A stretch of DNA of 64,000 nucleotides from Thermoplasmatota archaeon (GCA_023488885.1 JAMDDH010000033.1:1-64000); one strand, 5' to 3'. Counted from the stretch's first letter, positions 26,096 through 34,586 are shown. Notes: a model not told the origin generated them from the letters alone. Numbers and translations: made by a program.

Positions 26096-26821
26096 ATGGG
26101 AATGAAAAATAGCATCTTCACTCTGAGTCGCTTCCTCAAGAAGCAGTTCAGTTTGAAGGCTGATGTTAAGGCTGAATCTGGAATTGGAGTCCTTATCATA
26201 TTTATAGCTCTGGTGCTGGTTGCCGCTGTGGCTGCTTCGGTGCTAATACACACAGCAGGGATATTACAGCAGAAGGCCAGCGCTACGGGAACAACCACAA
26301 TAAACCAGGTATCTACCGGTTTGGTCATTAGCCAAATCCTCGGGTATGATGGCGCTTCTCCGCCAGAAGCTGGTGGAATCCAGTTCCTGGCAATATTCGT
26401 AACTGACAATTCGGGTGGGAATTCCATTAATATGGCCAACGTAACCTTAACTCTAACGCTTCACGGTGTTACAGCCGTACTGGTATATAACAACTCCATC
26501 TTTGAAAGCGTTTCTCAATCGGGAACCAGTAGCGTATTTGGTTCGACAGTCTGGAATAACTTGAGTGCATCTCATAACAATCCAAATAATTTCGGTATAT
26601 TTGTGATCTCCGATCCTTCACATTCGTTGAACGCAAAATACCCGGTGTTGTCACCGGGATCACAGGCAGCCATCATACTGAATGTAACAAATACTTTCGG
26701 AACCAACCTGACACAAAACACGCATGTGTCGGGTCAGATTACTCCACAGATAGGAATCCCGGCACTCGTTAATTTTGTCGCACCGGAAGCGTTCCTCAAC
26801 CACGCTATGACACTGCAGTAG
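26096..26821 (+). CDS. flaB: archaellin (archaeal flagellin)
   Basis: A 241-residue preprotein with a basic leader (about 1-26) and the archaellin N-terminal core: SGIGVLIIFIALVLVAAVAAS (28-48), followed by the conserved VLIHTAGILQQKAS. Cleavage by the prearchaellin peptidase is expected just before ESGIG. The outside domain (from about 60) is beta-rich with several N-x-S/T sites for glycosylation. No other archaellum genes lie in the window, so the motor and export genes must be elsewhere if functional. A hairpin directly follows the stop codon. Confidence 0.93.
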   Translation: MGMKNSIFTLSRFLKKQFSLKADVKAESGIGVLIIFIALVLVAAVAASVLIHTAGILQQKASATGTTTINQVSTGLVISQILGYDGASPPEAGGIQFLAIFVTDNSGGNSINMANVTLTLTLHGVTAVLVYNNSIFESVSQSGTSSVFGSTVWNNLSASHNNPNNFGIFVISDPSHSLNAKYPVLSPGSQAAIILNVTNTFGTNLTQNTHVSGQITPQIGIPALVNFVAPEAFLNHAMTLQ

Positions 26822-26830
26822 ACACCTCGT

Positions 26831-26854
26831 GCCTCCCATTTGGCCATGGGAGGC
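26831..26854 (+). terminator. hairpin after archaellin gene
   Basis: GCCTCCCAT-TTGGCC-ATGGGAGGC is a perfect 9-bp stem with a 6-base loop, 10 bases after the archaellin stop. It is not followed by a T-run, so it may stabilise the abundant mRNA 3' end or assist termination. Confidence 0.6.
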
Positions 26855-26902
26855 AATTCAGCTCATTACCGGTTAAATACATGGAGAAGATATTCCCACC
26901 GG

Positions 26903-27289
26903 ATGAAAACGCATATCCGCGGGAGCCCATTGGATTCTTCTATAGTGTCAATAATCGGGGGAATAATAATCTTGTATGTTGGAGTATATGGGCTGTACAT
27001 TCTTCTCACTGTGGGATCTTATTCAGTTTATGATCTTCTTGAAGTGATTTTTGGTACAACCTGGGGACTATTAATTGTGGTGTTCAGTGTCCTGCTATTT
27101 TTTGACAGGAATCGCCACCGGAAATATGGTTCCGCCATAATTATACTGTCTTTTGCCAGTTGGTATGGTACATCCGGAGGTCTGTTTGTAGGATTCATTC
27201 TTGCATTTCTTGGCGGCATTATGGGTCTTGTATGGAAACCAGCGAGACAAAAAACCAATGAACCTGAAGATTCGAGCAGTAGAACCTGA
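26903..27289 (+). CDS. small multi-pass membrane protein
   Basis: A 128-residue protein with four hydrophobic segments (about 12-37, 47-68, 77-92 and 95-115) ending in LGGIMGLVWKP and a polar tail. It resembles small membrane proteins of DUF6114 type, with low certainty. ATG 26903 is chosen because TTAAATA (26873-26879) lies 27 bases upstream, implying a leaderless mRNA; the longer frame from 26840 would start inside the archaellin hairpin. The stop codon lies inside a short inverted repeat ACCTGAAA-T-TTTCAGGT (27284-27300). Confidence 0.65.
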   Translation: MKTHIRGSPLDSSIVSIIGGIIILYVGVYGLYILLTVGSYSVYDLLEVIFGTTWGLLIVVFSVLLFFDRNRHRKYGSAIIILSFASWYGTSGGLFVGFILAFLGGIMGLVWKPARQKTNEPEDSSSRT

Positions 27290-27300
27290 AATTTTCAGGT
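27284..27300 (+). terminator. inverted repeat at end of small membrane protein gene
   Basis: ACCTGAAA-T-TTTCAGGT is an almost perfect 17-base palindrome that includes the TGA stop. It separates this gene from the leu promoter and may mark the 3' end of the transcript. Confidence 0.4.
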
Positions 27301-27359
27301 ATTAACTATTCTCCCCCATTAACTGATTTCTACAGTCACATCCGATCATGCGAAACAAA

Positions 27360-27365
27360 TTTATA
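27360..27365 (+). promoter_or_regulatory. leu operon TATA box
   Basis: TTTATA within CAAATTTATACC is preceded by the purine-rich CGAAA (BRE-like). Transcription would begin near 27386-27390, about 135 bases ahead of the leuA start, so the leu mRNA has a long leader unlike most genes in the window. Confidence 0.6.
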
Positions 27366-27385
27366 CCATTAAAGATTTCTGCAAT

Positions 27386-27523
27386 ATTGTCGTGCTACGA
27401 CATGACAATGCAGAACCATTGGTGAACAAAGTGTTGACGTTATTAGTGCCGGAATTTCTTTTACTTGGCCAGTCAACACTCTCACCAGTGGTTCTGTAGG
27501 CAAAGAATTTTTGGTGGTGAGTT
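27386..27523 (+). ncRNA. structured 5' leader of the leu operon (unknown class)
   Basis: Two hairpins fill the leader. The first pairs ATTGTC with GACAAT (27386-27391/27404-27409), or TGTCGT-GCT-ACGACA inside it. The second is large: 27411-27425 pairs with 27482-27496 (15 bp, one G-U), then an internal loop of 4 against 1 base (ACAA/C), then 27430-27438 pairs with 27472-27480 (9 bp), closing a 33-base loop. The element ends about 27 bases before the leuA GTG. Such a layout suggests control of translation or termination. A short transposon-derived repeat (MITE) is the main alternative, although no target duplication was seen. Confidence 0.65.
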
Positions 27524-28759
27524 GTGGATTTTGTAAATGGTAGTGGAGACTATATTCTATCGGCGGGTTACGTTGAGTCATCTCTGAGAACTGGCAAGTA
27601 TTATTCTTGGGGAATAGATAAAACCAATGTTCCAGAAAGAATCACGGTGCTTGATACTACGCTCAGGGATGGGGAGCAATCCCCTGGGGTATCAATTTCT
27701 CCCGTTGAAAAAATGAAGATTGCACAGATGCTTGAGGAAGCAGGAGTTGATGTAATAGAGGCGGGATTTCCAGCTGCTTCGGAAACTGAAGGAATTGCAG
27801 TTTCGCAGATCAACTCAGTTAGCAGAAAATCACAGATTTGCGCTCTTGCAAGGTGCGTACCGGGAGACATTGAGGCAGCTGTGAATACTGGTGTGAAAAG
27901 GATTCATCTTTTTATTGCCACGTCAGAGATACATATGAAACATAAGCTAAGGATGACTGAAGCCCAGGTTCTGGAAGCGGTTGAACGATCCGTATCATCG
28001 GTTGCGGAGAGAGGTATAAAGGTGGAGTTTTCCTGTGAAGACGCCACCCGGAGTGATTTGAATTTTTTGAATGAAGTATTCCTTGCAACCAAAAGAAATG
28101 GTGCAACAATTGGTAACATACCGGATACAGTAGGGGCGGTCTCGCCACCTGCCATGATGGAAATTGTGAAAACGGTCAGAAATGCCACGAAATCAGATAT
28201 CAGCGTTCACTGCCATAACGACTTCGGACTTGCTACGGCAAATACCCTTTTCGGAGTTATGGGAGGTGCGTCCCAGGTGCATGTCACTGTTAATGGCATA
28301 GGTGAAAGGGCTGGAAATGCAGCGATGGAAGAAGTAGTAATGGGTATCCAGACGTTTCTCGGAGCGAGAACTGGGATGCGAACGGAGAAATTGACAGAAC
28401 TGTCAGAGTATGTGTCTGAAATCACAGGAATGCGAGTGCAACCAAACAAAGCAATAGTGGGAGAAAATGCCTTTTCCCATGAAGCGGGGATTCATGTTCA
28501 TGGCCTGATAAATGATGTATCGACATACGAACCGATTGATCCATCGCTGGTTGGAACTGGCAGAAAAATTATTCTGGGGAAACATTCCGGCCTAGGCTCC
28601 ATTCAATGGATAATGAAACGAAACAATATTTTTGCGGATAACTCAGTGGCAAAAGAAATACTGCGCAGAGTTAAAGAACTCAGCGAAAGCGGAACGAAGG
28701 TAGATGAAAGCATGGTTGTAAATATGTTTGCAAAAAGCTACCCTTCCAGAATAAACTGA
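27524..28759 (+). CDS. leuA: 2-isopropylmalate synthase family enzyme
   Basis: A 411-residue member of the DRE-TIM metallolyase family with DTTLRDGEQSPG (about 44-55), HCHNDFGLATANT (metal histidines) and the GKHSG segment near the end. The adjacent leuC, leuD and leuB and the facing ilv genes point to leucine synthesis. Two things are unusual: about 40 residues precede the TIM barrel, and the ~130-residue C-terminal regulatory domain of classical LeuA is missing, so feedback by leucine may be lacking. Homocitrate or citramalate synthase activity is possible for such short forms. GTG 27524 is the first start after an in-frame stop at 27518. Confidence 0.83.
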   Translation: MDFVNGSGDYILSAGYVESSLRTGKYYSWGIDKTNVPERITVLDTTLRDGEQSPGVSISPVEKMKIAQMLEEAGVDVIEAGFPAASETEGIAVSQINSVSRKSQICALARCVPGDIEAAVNTGVKRIHLFIATSEIHMKHKLRMTEAQVLEAVERSVSSVAERGIKVEFSCEDATRSDLNFLNEVFLATKRNGATIGNIPDTVGAVSPPAMMEIVKTVRNATKSDISVHCHNDFGLATANTLFGVMGGASQVHVTVNGIGERAGNAAMEEVVMGIQTFLGARTGMRTEKLTELSEYVSEITGMRVQPNKAIVGENAFSHEAGIHVHGLINDVSTYEPIDPSLVGTGRKIILGKHSGLGSIQWIMKRNNIFADNSVAKEILRRVKELSESGTKVDESMVVNMFAKSYPSRIN

Positions 28760-28778
28760 ATCTAGAGGTGAAAGATGG

Positions 28779-30050
28779 ATGAAAAATAATGGAAAAACAG
28801 CGGTTGAAAAGGTATTTTCGGAGAAATCTGGTGAGGATGTATATGCAGGGAGTATAGTAGAGGCAGAGCTGGACTATGTCATGGTGAATGATATAACAGG
28901 ACCTTCAGCAATTGATGCTTTCTACCAGCTAGATGTTGAACCGAAGAAAGAAAAAATAGTGCTCATTCCTGATCACTTCGTTCCAAGCAAGGACATTGCA
29001 TCCGCAACACAGTCAAAAAAGTTGAGGGACTTTGCTTGGAAACACGAAATGCCCAATTACTTCGAAGTTGGGAGAGGAGGAGTTTGCCACCAGGTTATGA
29101 TGGAAAAGGGCTTCGCCACACCTGGTGCACTTATTGCAGGGGCAGATTCACACACTTGCACTTACGGCGCCCTGGGGGCCATTTCAGTTGGAATAGGCGG
29201 AACTGAGGCAGGCGTTATTTTTGGAACCGGTAGGATGTGGTTTAAGGTTCCCGAAACAATGATGTTCAGGATTAATGGCGAGCTTGATTCTTCAGTTGAA
29301 GGTAAGGATGTCATACTTAACCTGATCTCAAGAATAGGAGTTGAGGGAGGGAGATACAAATGCCTGGAATTCAGGGGTGAAGGTGTTGAAGGCCTAGGTG
29401 TATCTGATAGAATGACGATGGCCAACATGGCGTCAGAAGCTGGAGCAAAGTGTGCTTTCATGGCACCTGACAAAAAAACAGAAGACTATCTTAATTCCAG
29501 ATCGAGAAAAACATGGTCTTTTATTGATTCGGACAGTGATGCTAATTATGACAGGATCTTCGATATTGATGCGTCAGAACTTGAACCAGTTGTTTCTATG
29601 CCAGGTTCTCCGGCGGATGTTAAGCCTGTTTCAGAAGTGAATGACGAGATAGACCAGGCCTATATTGGATCGTGTACAAACGGAAGAATAGAAGACATAA
29701 GGCGAGCTGCCCAAGTTCTGAAAGGAAAGAAAGTGCATCCCAGAACCAGACTGATTGTGGTTCCATCAAGCCAGCAGGTTTTCGAGGATGCAGTATCTGA
29801 AGGTCTCGTAAAATTGATTGCAGAAGCCGGCGGATATGTGTCTGGACCGACATGTGGTGCATGTCTGGGAGGATACATGGGTGTTCTGGGCCCGGGTGAA
29901 AGATGTATCTCCAGTACTAACAGGAATTTTCTTGGAAGAATGGGAGACAAGGATTCTAAGGTCTATCTTGCGAATCCATCTGTTGTTGCTGCCAGTTCCA
30001 TACTTGGAAGAATAGCTTCACCGAGAGAGGTGTATGAAATTGTCAAATGA
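28779..30050 (+). CDS. leuC: 3-isopropylmalate dehydratase large subunit
   Basis: LeuC is the [4Fe-4S] subunit of isopropylmalate isomerase. The 423-residue protein has the aconitase-type cysteines: one in GSCTNGR and two in PTCGACLGG. DSHTCTYGALG is the substrate-binding loop. The ATG is preceded by AGAGGTGAAAG, a good ribosome site. The archaeal-type length also occurs in homoaconitases; context favours leucine. It overlaps leuD by 17 bases. Confidence 0.9.
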   Translation: MKNNGKTAVEKVFSEKSGEDVYAGSIVEAELDYVMVNDITGPSAIDAFYQLDVEPKKEKIVLIPDHFVPSKDIASATQSKKLRDFAWKHEMPNYFEVGRGGVCHQVMMEKGFATPGALIAGADSHTCTYGALGAISVGIGGTEAGVIFGTGRMWFKVPETMMFRINGELDSSVEGKDVILNLISRIGVEGGRYKCLEFRGEGVEGLGVSDRMTMANMASEAGAKCAFMAPDKKTEDYLNSRSRKTWSFIDSDSDANYDRIFDIDASELEPVVSMPGSPADVKPVSEVNDEIDQAYIGSCTNGRIEDIRRAAQVLKGKKVHPRTRLIVVPSSQQVFEDAVSEGLVKLIAEAGGYVSGPTCGACLGGYMGVLGPGERCISSTNRNFLGRMGDKDSKVYLANPSVVAASSILGRIASPREVYEIVK

Positions 30051-30534
30051 TCTTATCAGCGGTAAAATCTGGCGGCTTGGAGATAATGTCGATACCGATC
30101 AGATCATACCGGCGAAGTACCTGGTCACCTCTGATCCAGATAAACTGGCGATGCATTTTATGGAAAACACACACCCTGAACTGGCAAAGTCGATCGGGAA
30201 AGGTGACATAATCGTTGCCGGGAGGAATTTTGGATGCGGGTCAAGCAGGGAACATGCTGTAAAGACGATACAGGGATGTGGAATCAGGCTGGTCATTGCC
30301 GAGAGTTTTGCCAGAATATTTTTCAGGAATTCTATTAATCTTGGTCTTCCCGTGATAGAGGCAAAAATTGAAGCCCCTGAGGGAACTGTTCTGAATGTCG
30401 ACATGGAAAAGGGGAGAATACACTGGGATTCCGGTGAATCTGAATTTCAGAAATATCCACCTTTCCTGAAAAAGATCGTCGATAGTGGAAGCATCATAAA
30501 TTATGCAAAGGAGGGGTTAATACGGCAAAAGTAG
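30034..30534 (+). CDS. leuD: 3-isopropylmalate dehydratase small subunit
   Basis: LeuD is the swivelling small subunit that completes the isomerase active site. The 166-residue protein has the motifs NVDTDQIIPAKYL and GRNFGCGSSREHA, the latter with the conserved serine-arginine pair, and AESFARIFFRNSINLGLP. It overlaps both neighbours (17 bases into leuC, 13 into leuB), so the leu genes are strongly coupled. A YLVT-type specificity loop (KYLVTSDP) follows the first motif. Confidence 0.92.
   Translation: MKLSNDLISGKIWRLGDNVDTDQIIPAKYLVTSDPDKLAMHFMENTHPELAKSIGKGDIIVAGRNFGCGSSREHAVKTIQGCGIRLVIAESFARIFFRNSINLGLPVIEAKIEAPEGTVLNVDMEKGRIHWDSGESEFQKYPPFLKKIVDSGSIINYAKEGLIRQK
30510..30524 (+). promoter_or_regulatory. 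Shine-Dalgarno and ACG start of leuB
   Basis: GGAGGGG (30510-30516) is followed after five bases by ACG GCA AAA GTA, in frame with LeuB. No ATG, GTG or TTG lies between the in-frame stop TAG at 30483 and the nucleotide-binding motif GDGIG, so ACG at 30522 is the best start candidate. Confidence 0.6.
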
Positions 30535-31616
30535 CAGTAATACGGGGAGATGGCATCGGTAAGGAGGTTATCCCTTCAGCAATCTCCTGTATAAAAAGCG
30601 TTACGGATGATAGTGTAGAGTTCGTGGAATTTGACATCTCCGCTGAGAGATATCTTGATTCCGGAAGACTGTTGTCTGAAGAAGAAATAAATCAGATCAG
30701 GTCAATGGATTCGGTGCTATTTGGAGCAGTTGGTGATCCGAGAGTCAGACCAGGCATACTGGAGCGGGGAATTATAATCAAGCTTCGTACTGAGCTTGAC
30801 CTTTTTATGAATCTGAGGCCTTCGTGGTCTCTCCCGTTCTCCAGCACCAAATTCAATATCGCTGTGGCCAGAGAGAATACTGAAGAGTTTTACATCGGAT
30901 TTGGCGGAAAGCTGGAAAAAAGCCCTACCACTTTTTCATATTCCAGTCAGGCGTGGAAAGGAAACGTGAAGATATCCGGTGATACAGACGACGACGTATA
31001 TTTCAACGTAGGAATGATGAGTAGAAGGAACACCGAACGATACTTTGAGATGGTCTGTGATCTGGCAGATGAGAGAAAGGTAAAAGAAGTGACTGTTGTA
31101 GACAAGGCTAACGCGGTTCCGGGTATATATGATATCTGGCGTGAAACTGGGAAGAGGGTTCTTGGGAAACATGGTATTGGACCCTCGTTCATGTATGGTG
31201 ATGCCGTTGCATACGGGCTTGTTATGAAACCTGACAGATTCAACCTTATTGCTGCCTCAAATCTGTATGGAGATATCCTTTCAGATCTGTGCTCTGGACT
31301 CATGGGGGGGCTGGGTTTCACACCAAGTGGAAATTATGGATCTGGAAGAATTGCTCTCTTTGAACCGGTACATGGTAGTGCTCCTGATATTGCAGGAAAA
31401 GGCGTCGCGAACCCCATCGGTACAATTCTTTCCTCATCAATGATGCTTAAGCATCTTGGAATGAAAAAAGAATCACGGATCATCAGGGAAGCAGTTGATT
31501 TAACCATATCTCAAGGCATCAGGACTTTTGATATTGGCGGTTCCGATGGTACCAGTAAAGTTACTCAGGCAATCATGAAAAATATTGAACGGAAAATAAT
31601 TGCAAATGATGTGTGA
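30522..31616 (+). CDS. leuB: 3-isopropylmalate dehydrogenase, ACG start
   Basis: A 364-residue beta-decarboxylating dehydrogenase that oxidises 3-isopropylmalate with NAD+. The N-terminus AKVAVIRGDGIGKEV carries the conserved nucleotide/substrate site; ARENTEEFY, the VVDKANAVP catalytic lysine segment and SNLYGDILSDL (metal aspartates) follow. The first canonical ATG (30624) would remove the whole GDGIG region, so translation must begin earlier; a strong Shine-Dalgarno fits ACG 30522. Homoisocitrate dehydrogenase is a close paralogue, and context favours LeuB. The stop is followed by a short gap to the convergent ilvC. Confidence 0.85.
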   Translation, partial: TAKVAVIRGDGIGKEVIPSAISCIKSVTDDSVEFVEFDISAERYLDSGRLLSEEEINQIRSMDSVLFGAVGDPRVRPGILERGIIIKLRTELDLFMNLRPSWSLPFSSTKFNIAVARENTEEFYIGFGGKLEKSPTTFSYSSQAWKGNVKISGDTDDDVYFNVGMMSRRNTERYFEMVCDLADERKVKEVTVVDKANAVPGIYDIWRETGKRVLGKHGIGPSFMYGDAVAYGLVMKPDRFNLIAASNLYGDILSDLCSGLMGGLGFTPSGNYGSGRIALFEPVHGSAPDIAGKGVANPIGTILSSSMMLKHLGMKKESRIIREAVDLTISQGIRTFDIGGSDGTSKVTQAIMKNIERKIIANDV

Positions 31617-31674
31617 TTAGCCGCGAAAAAATAAATTATTAAAAAAATAGATGTGTGTCTGGAAACGGCTACCA

Positions 31675-32670
31675 TTATTTTTTAACAAACATGCTTCTTA
31701 GTTCTTTGCCAACCTGTTCCAGAGTTTCTTTCTGAGAATCCGATCTCATTTTACTAAGATTCGGGATTCCTTTGTGGTATTCGTTCATCCACTCATCAGC
31801 AAAATTCCCGTTTTGAACCTCTTTAAGAACTTCCCTCATGTTATTGACGACATGCTGATCTATAATCCTTGAGCCTCTTGTTCGTCCACCGTATTCAGCT
31901 GTGTTGCTAACTGCGTTCCACATATTTTCAAAGCCGCCGTTCTGTATTAGATCAACGATGAGTTTCATCTCGTGGAGAACCTCGAAATATGCTATCTCTG
32001 GTTGATATCCTTCTGAAATGAGTATTTTGAATGCCTCGCCAATTAAACCTGTTATTCCACCACAAAGAACTGCCTGTTCTCCAAAATTATCCGTCTCCGT
32101 CTCTTCCTTGAACGTTGTCTTTATCACGCCTGCCCTGGTAGCCCCTATGCCCTTGGCAAGTGCCATAACAACGTCCCAAGCTTTTCCTGAGTAATCTTTT
32201 TCAACCGCAACTAGCGAAGGTGTGCCGAATCCTTCCTCGTATGTGCTTCTTACCTTTGGTCCCGGGGATTTGGGTGCAACCATTACAATATCCACCCCAT
32301 CAGGCGGCGTAATTCGTTTGAAATGTATATTGAAGCCATGACCGAAATCAAGCGTTTTCCCCGGTTTCAGAGCAGGAGCTATTTCACTCTTGTAAACTTC
32401 TGACTGCACTTCGTCCGGAATCAGAACCATGATCACATCTGCCTTTTCACAGGCTTCCCTGACACCCATTGGCTTGAAACCGTCAGACTGTGCCTTTGTC
32501 CAGCTTTTTCCCTTTTCTCTGAGTCCTATGGTTACGTCCATTCCGGAATCTCTCAGGTTCATGGACTGGGCTCTTCCCTGACTCCCATATCCAACAACAG
32601 TTATTTTCTTACCCTTTAGAGCTTTCAAATCCGCATCTTTTTCATAGTATGCTTTCACCAAATATTTCAC
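31675..32670 (-). CDS. ilvC: ketol-acid reductoisomerase, class I
   Basis: IlvC rearranges and reduces acetolactate or acetohydroxybutyrate for valine, leucine and isoleucine synthesis. The 331-residue length is the short class I form. The Rossmann motif GYGSQGRAQSMN is near residue 27, and metal-binding acidic residues are in the TETDNFGEQAVLCGG and YFEVLHEMK segments. It starts inside the 3' end of ilvN (29-base overlap) and is the last gene of ilvB-ilvN-ilvC. Confidence 0.95.
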   Translation of the reverse strand: MKYLVKAYYEKDADLKALKGKKITVVGYGSQGRAQSMNLRDSGMDVTIGLREKGKSWTKAQSDGFKPMGVREACEKADVIMVLIPDEVQSEVYKSEIAPALKPGKTLDFGHGFNIHFKRITPPDGVDIVMVAPKSPGPKVRSTYEEGFGTPSLVAVEKDYSGKAWDVVMALAKGIGATRAGVIKTTFKEETETDNFGEQAVLCGGITGLIGEAFKILISEGYQPEIAYFEVLHEMKLIVDLIQNGGFENMWNAVSNTAEYGGRTRGSRIIDQHVVNNMREVLKEVQNGNFADEWMNEYHKGIPNLSKMRSDSQKETLEQVGKELRSMFVKK

Positions 32671-32899
32671 CTTCTTTCACTAATACAATCTCGGCGTTCC
32701 TTACGCCATATATCTTGCTCAGATTCCTCAGCACCTTCTGAGCGTCTTCTTCCCTGTTCAAGGAGAACTGCATTGTTATTCCGCTTGTTCCTCTCCTGTA
32801 GAACAGTCCTTCTATTGGAATGTTTCGCTTGCTGAACTCAAATATTGCCCTCTGTAGAGTCCCTTCTTCATCATCTGCCAAAATTCGCAATTTCACCAT
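32642..32899 (-). CDS. ilvN: acetolactate synthase small (regulatory) subunit
   Basis: An 85-residue protein made of a single ACT domain (KLRILADDEEGTLQRAIFEFSKRNIPIEG...), the core of the acetolactate synthase regulatory subunit that binds branched-chain amino acids. It lacks the C-terminal domain of longer IlvH proteins. It overlaps ilvB by 29 bases at its start and ilvC by 29 at its end, so all three are tightly coupled. Confidence 0.87.
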   Translation of the reverse strand: MVKLRILADDEEGTLQRAIFEFSKRNIPIEGLFYRRGTSGITMQFSLNREEDAQKVLRNLSKIYGVRNAEIVLVKEGEIFGESIL

Positions 32900-34586
32900 T
32901 GCTTATATTCCCCCATTTGCATTTCCCAAAAACAACTGAGCTTCTGCCAGCACCTGCCGGAATCATCGGGAGGCAATCTTCCATCACGTCGACCCGGACA
33001 TCGGCCACAAAAGGCACGTCACTTTTCAATCCTGCTTTTATCGCATCGGCCACTTCGCTTGCTTTTTCCACTACAACACCGTTTCCTCCCATTGCCTCTG
33101 CAAATTTAGCAAAATTGGGTCCCTTTTCATAGTCTGTAGAGAAAATATGGTGGTTGTAGAACTGTTTCTGGAACTGTCTGACCATTCCCAGGCTGCCGTT
33201 ATTCATCACGATGATGAATACGGGTACATTGTTTTCAACTGCCGTGGAAAATTCAGAAAAGGTCATCTGGAAGCCTCCGTCCCCTACAAGGCTGACCACT
33301 TTCCTGTCCGGCGCAGCAATTTTCGCCCCGATAGCTGCCGGTAGACCGAAACCCATGGTTCCAAGACCACCGGAAGTTATGAAGTTCCTCCTTCCCCTTG
33401 TCTCAAAATAATGCGCTGCAAACATTTGGTGCTGTCCAACGTCAGCGGTCAGGATAACGTCATCCGGCAGGAGTCTTGACATTTCGTATATCAACTTCTG
33501 TGGTTTCAAAGGTTGATCTCCATAGTTGATGTCACATTTACAAAAGGACTTCATGGAAGCTGCCCTGACGGTCCACTGTATTCTTTTCCCTGCGTAATCC
33601 TGAATGTGACTGTTAAGCAAGCTGACTATTTCGATGCATGATCCGGTCAGTCCTATCACTCCGTCAACGTTTTTACCTATTTCCCTGCCATCTATATCCA
33701 CATGGATGACTTTGGCAGAGGGGAGGAAGTCGGAGGTTTTACTTGTGGTTCTGTCGCTGAAGCGTGTTCCAAGTGCTATTACAAGATCCGTCTCATTCAT
33801 AAGTTGTTGTGTGGACCACCTTCCAAACATGCCTGTTGTGCCCATGGAGAGGGGGTGATCTTCTGGAACAGCTCCTTTCCCCATTACTGTAGTAATTACC
33901 GGAGAGCCCATCTTCTCAGCGAATTTCATGATATCCGCACCGCAATCATCCCATTTTGCACCACCTCCTACTAGAATTACGGGTCTCTGCGATGAATTCA
34001 GCGCGTGAAGCGCCTGTGAAAGTGCCTCAAAGTTTGTCTCGTACAATAGTTCCGGAATCTTGCCTGAAACTCTTGAAGTTGCATCTTTCATTGCCACGTC
34101 CGCAGGAACATCAATAGACACCGGACCAAATCTTCCTGTCATTGATACTTTATATGCCTTATCAACCGTGATCGGAATCTCTTCGGGAGATTTCACCTTG
34201 AAGTTGAATTTTGTCACAGGTATCATAAGATCAAAGGCGTCGGATTCCTGGAAGGAGTCCCTGCCCATTGCTCTGGTTGAAACCTGCCCAGTTATTCCAA
34301 TAACGGGAGATGAGTCCACATATGCCGTGGCCATTCCAGTGACCATATTAGTTGCACCCGGACCAGAAGTAACCAGACAAACCGCCGGTTTTCTTGCCAC
34401 TCTGGCATAACCATCAGCCATGTGAACTGCACTTGCTTCCTGTCTCGCAAGTATATTCAGGAAATTACTGGAAAACAACTCATCGTATATTGCCAGGTTC
34501 GCACCGCCCGGAATACCAAAAACTGTATCCAGACCGCGTTCGTAAAGGGATTCCAGAAGAATTTTAGCTCCTTTTATAACATTCAC
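32871..34586 (-). CDS. ilvB: acetolactate synthase large subunit
   Basis: A 571-residue ThDP enzyme that condenses pyruvate to acetolactate. The catalytic glutamate is E50 (ARQEASAVHMADGYAR); the ThDP motif GDGGFQMTFSEF...NN lies in the last third. The frame starts with GTG 34586 and continues NVIKGAKILLESL, the usual N-terminus. A TATA box is found about 140 bases upstream, giving a leader of about 110 bases, and an inverted repeat lies across the predicted transcription start. First gene of the ilv operon, convergent with leu. Confidence 0.95.
   Translation of the reverse strand: MNVIKGAKILLESLYERGLDTVFGIPGGANLAIYDELFSSNFLNILARQEASAVHMADGYARVARKPAVCLVTSGPGATNMVTGMATAYVDSSPVIGITGQVSTRAMGRDSFQESDAFDLMIPVTKFNFKVKSPEEIPITVDKAYKVSMTGRFGPVSIDVPADVAMKDATSRVSGKIPELLYETNFEALSQALHALNSSQRPVILVGGGAKWDDCGADIMKFAEKMGSPVITTVMGKGAVPEDHPLSMGTTGMFGRWSTQQLMNETDLVIALGTRFSDRTTSKTSDFLPSAKVIHVDIDGREIGKNVDGVIGLTGSCIEIVSLLNSHIQDYAGKRIQWTVRAASMKSFCKCDINYGDQPLKPQKLIYEMSRLLPDDVILTADVGQHQMFAAHYFETRGRRNFITSGGLGTMGFGLPAAIGAKIAAPDRKVVSLVGDGGFQMTFSEFSTAVENNVPVFIIVMNNGSLGMVRQFQKQFYNHHIFSTDYEKGPNFAKFAEAMGGNGVVVEKASEVADAIKAGLKSDVPFVADVRVDVMEDCLPMIPAGAGRSSVVFGKCKWGNISNGEIANFGR

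Noticed and set aside
27402-27425. Seven-codon leader peptide in the leu leader (MTMQNHW)
   Set aside because: It has no leucine codons, and coupling of translation to leader-peptide attenuation is not established in archaea.
30624-31616. leuB starting at ATG 30624
   Set aside because: This would delete the GDGIG motif and the first strand of the fold, which are encoded in frame just upstream.
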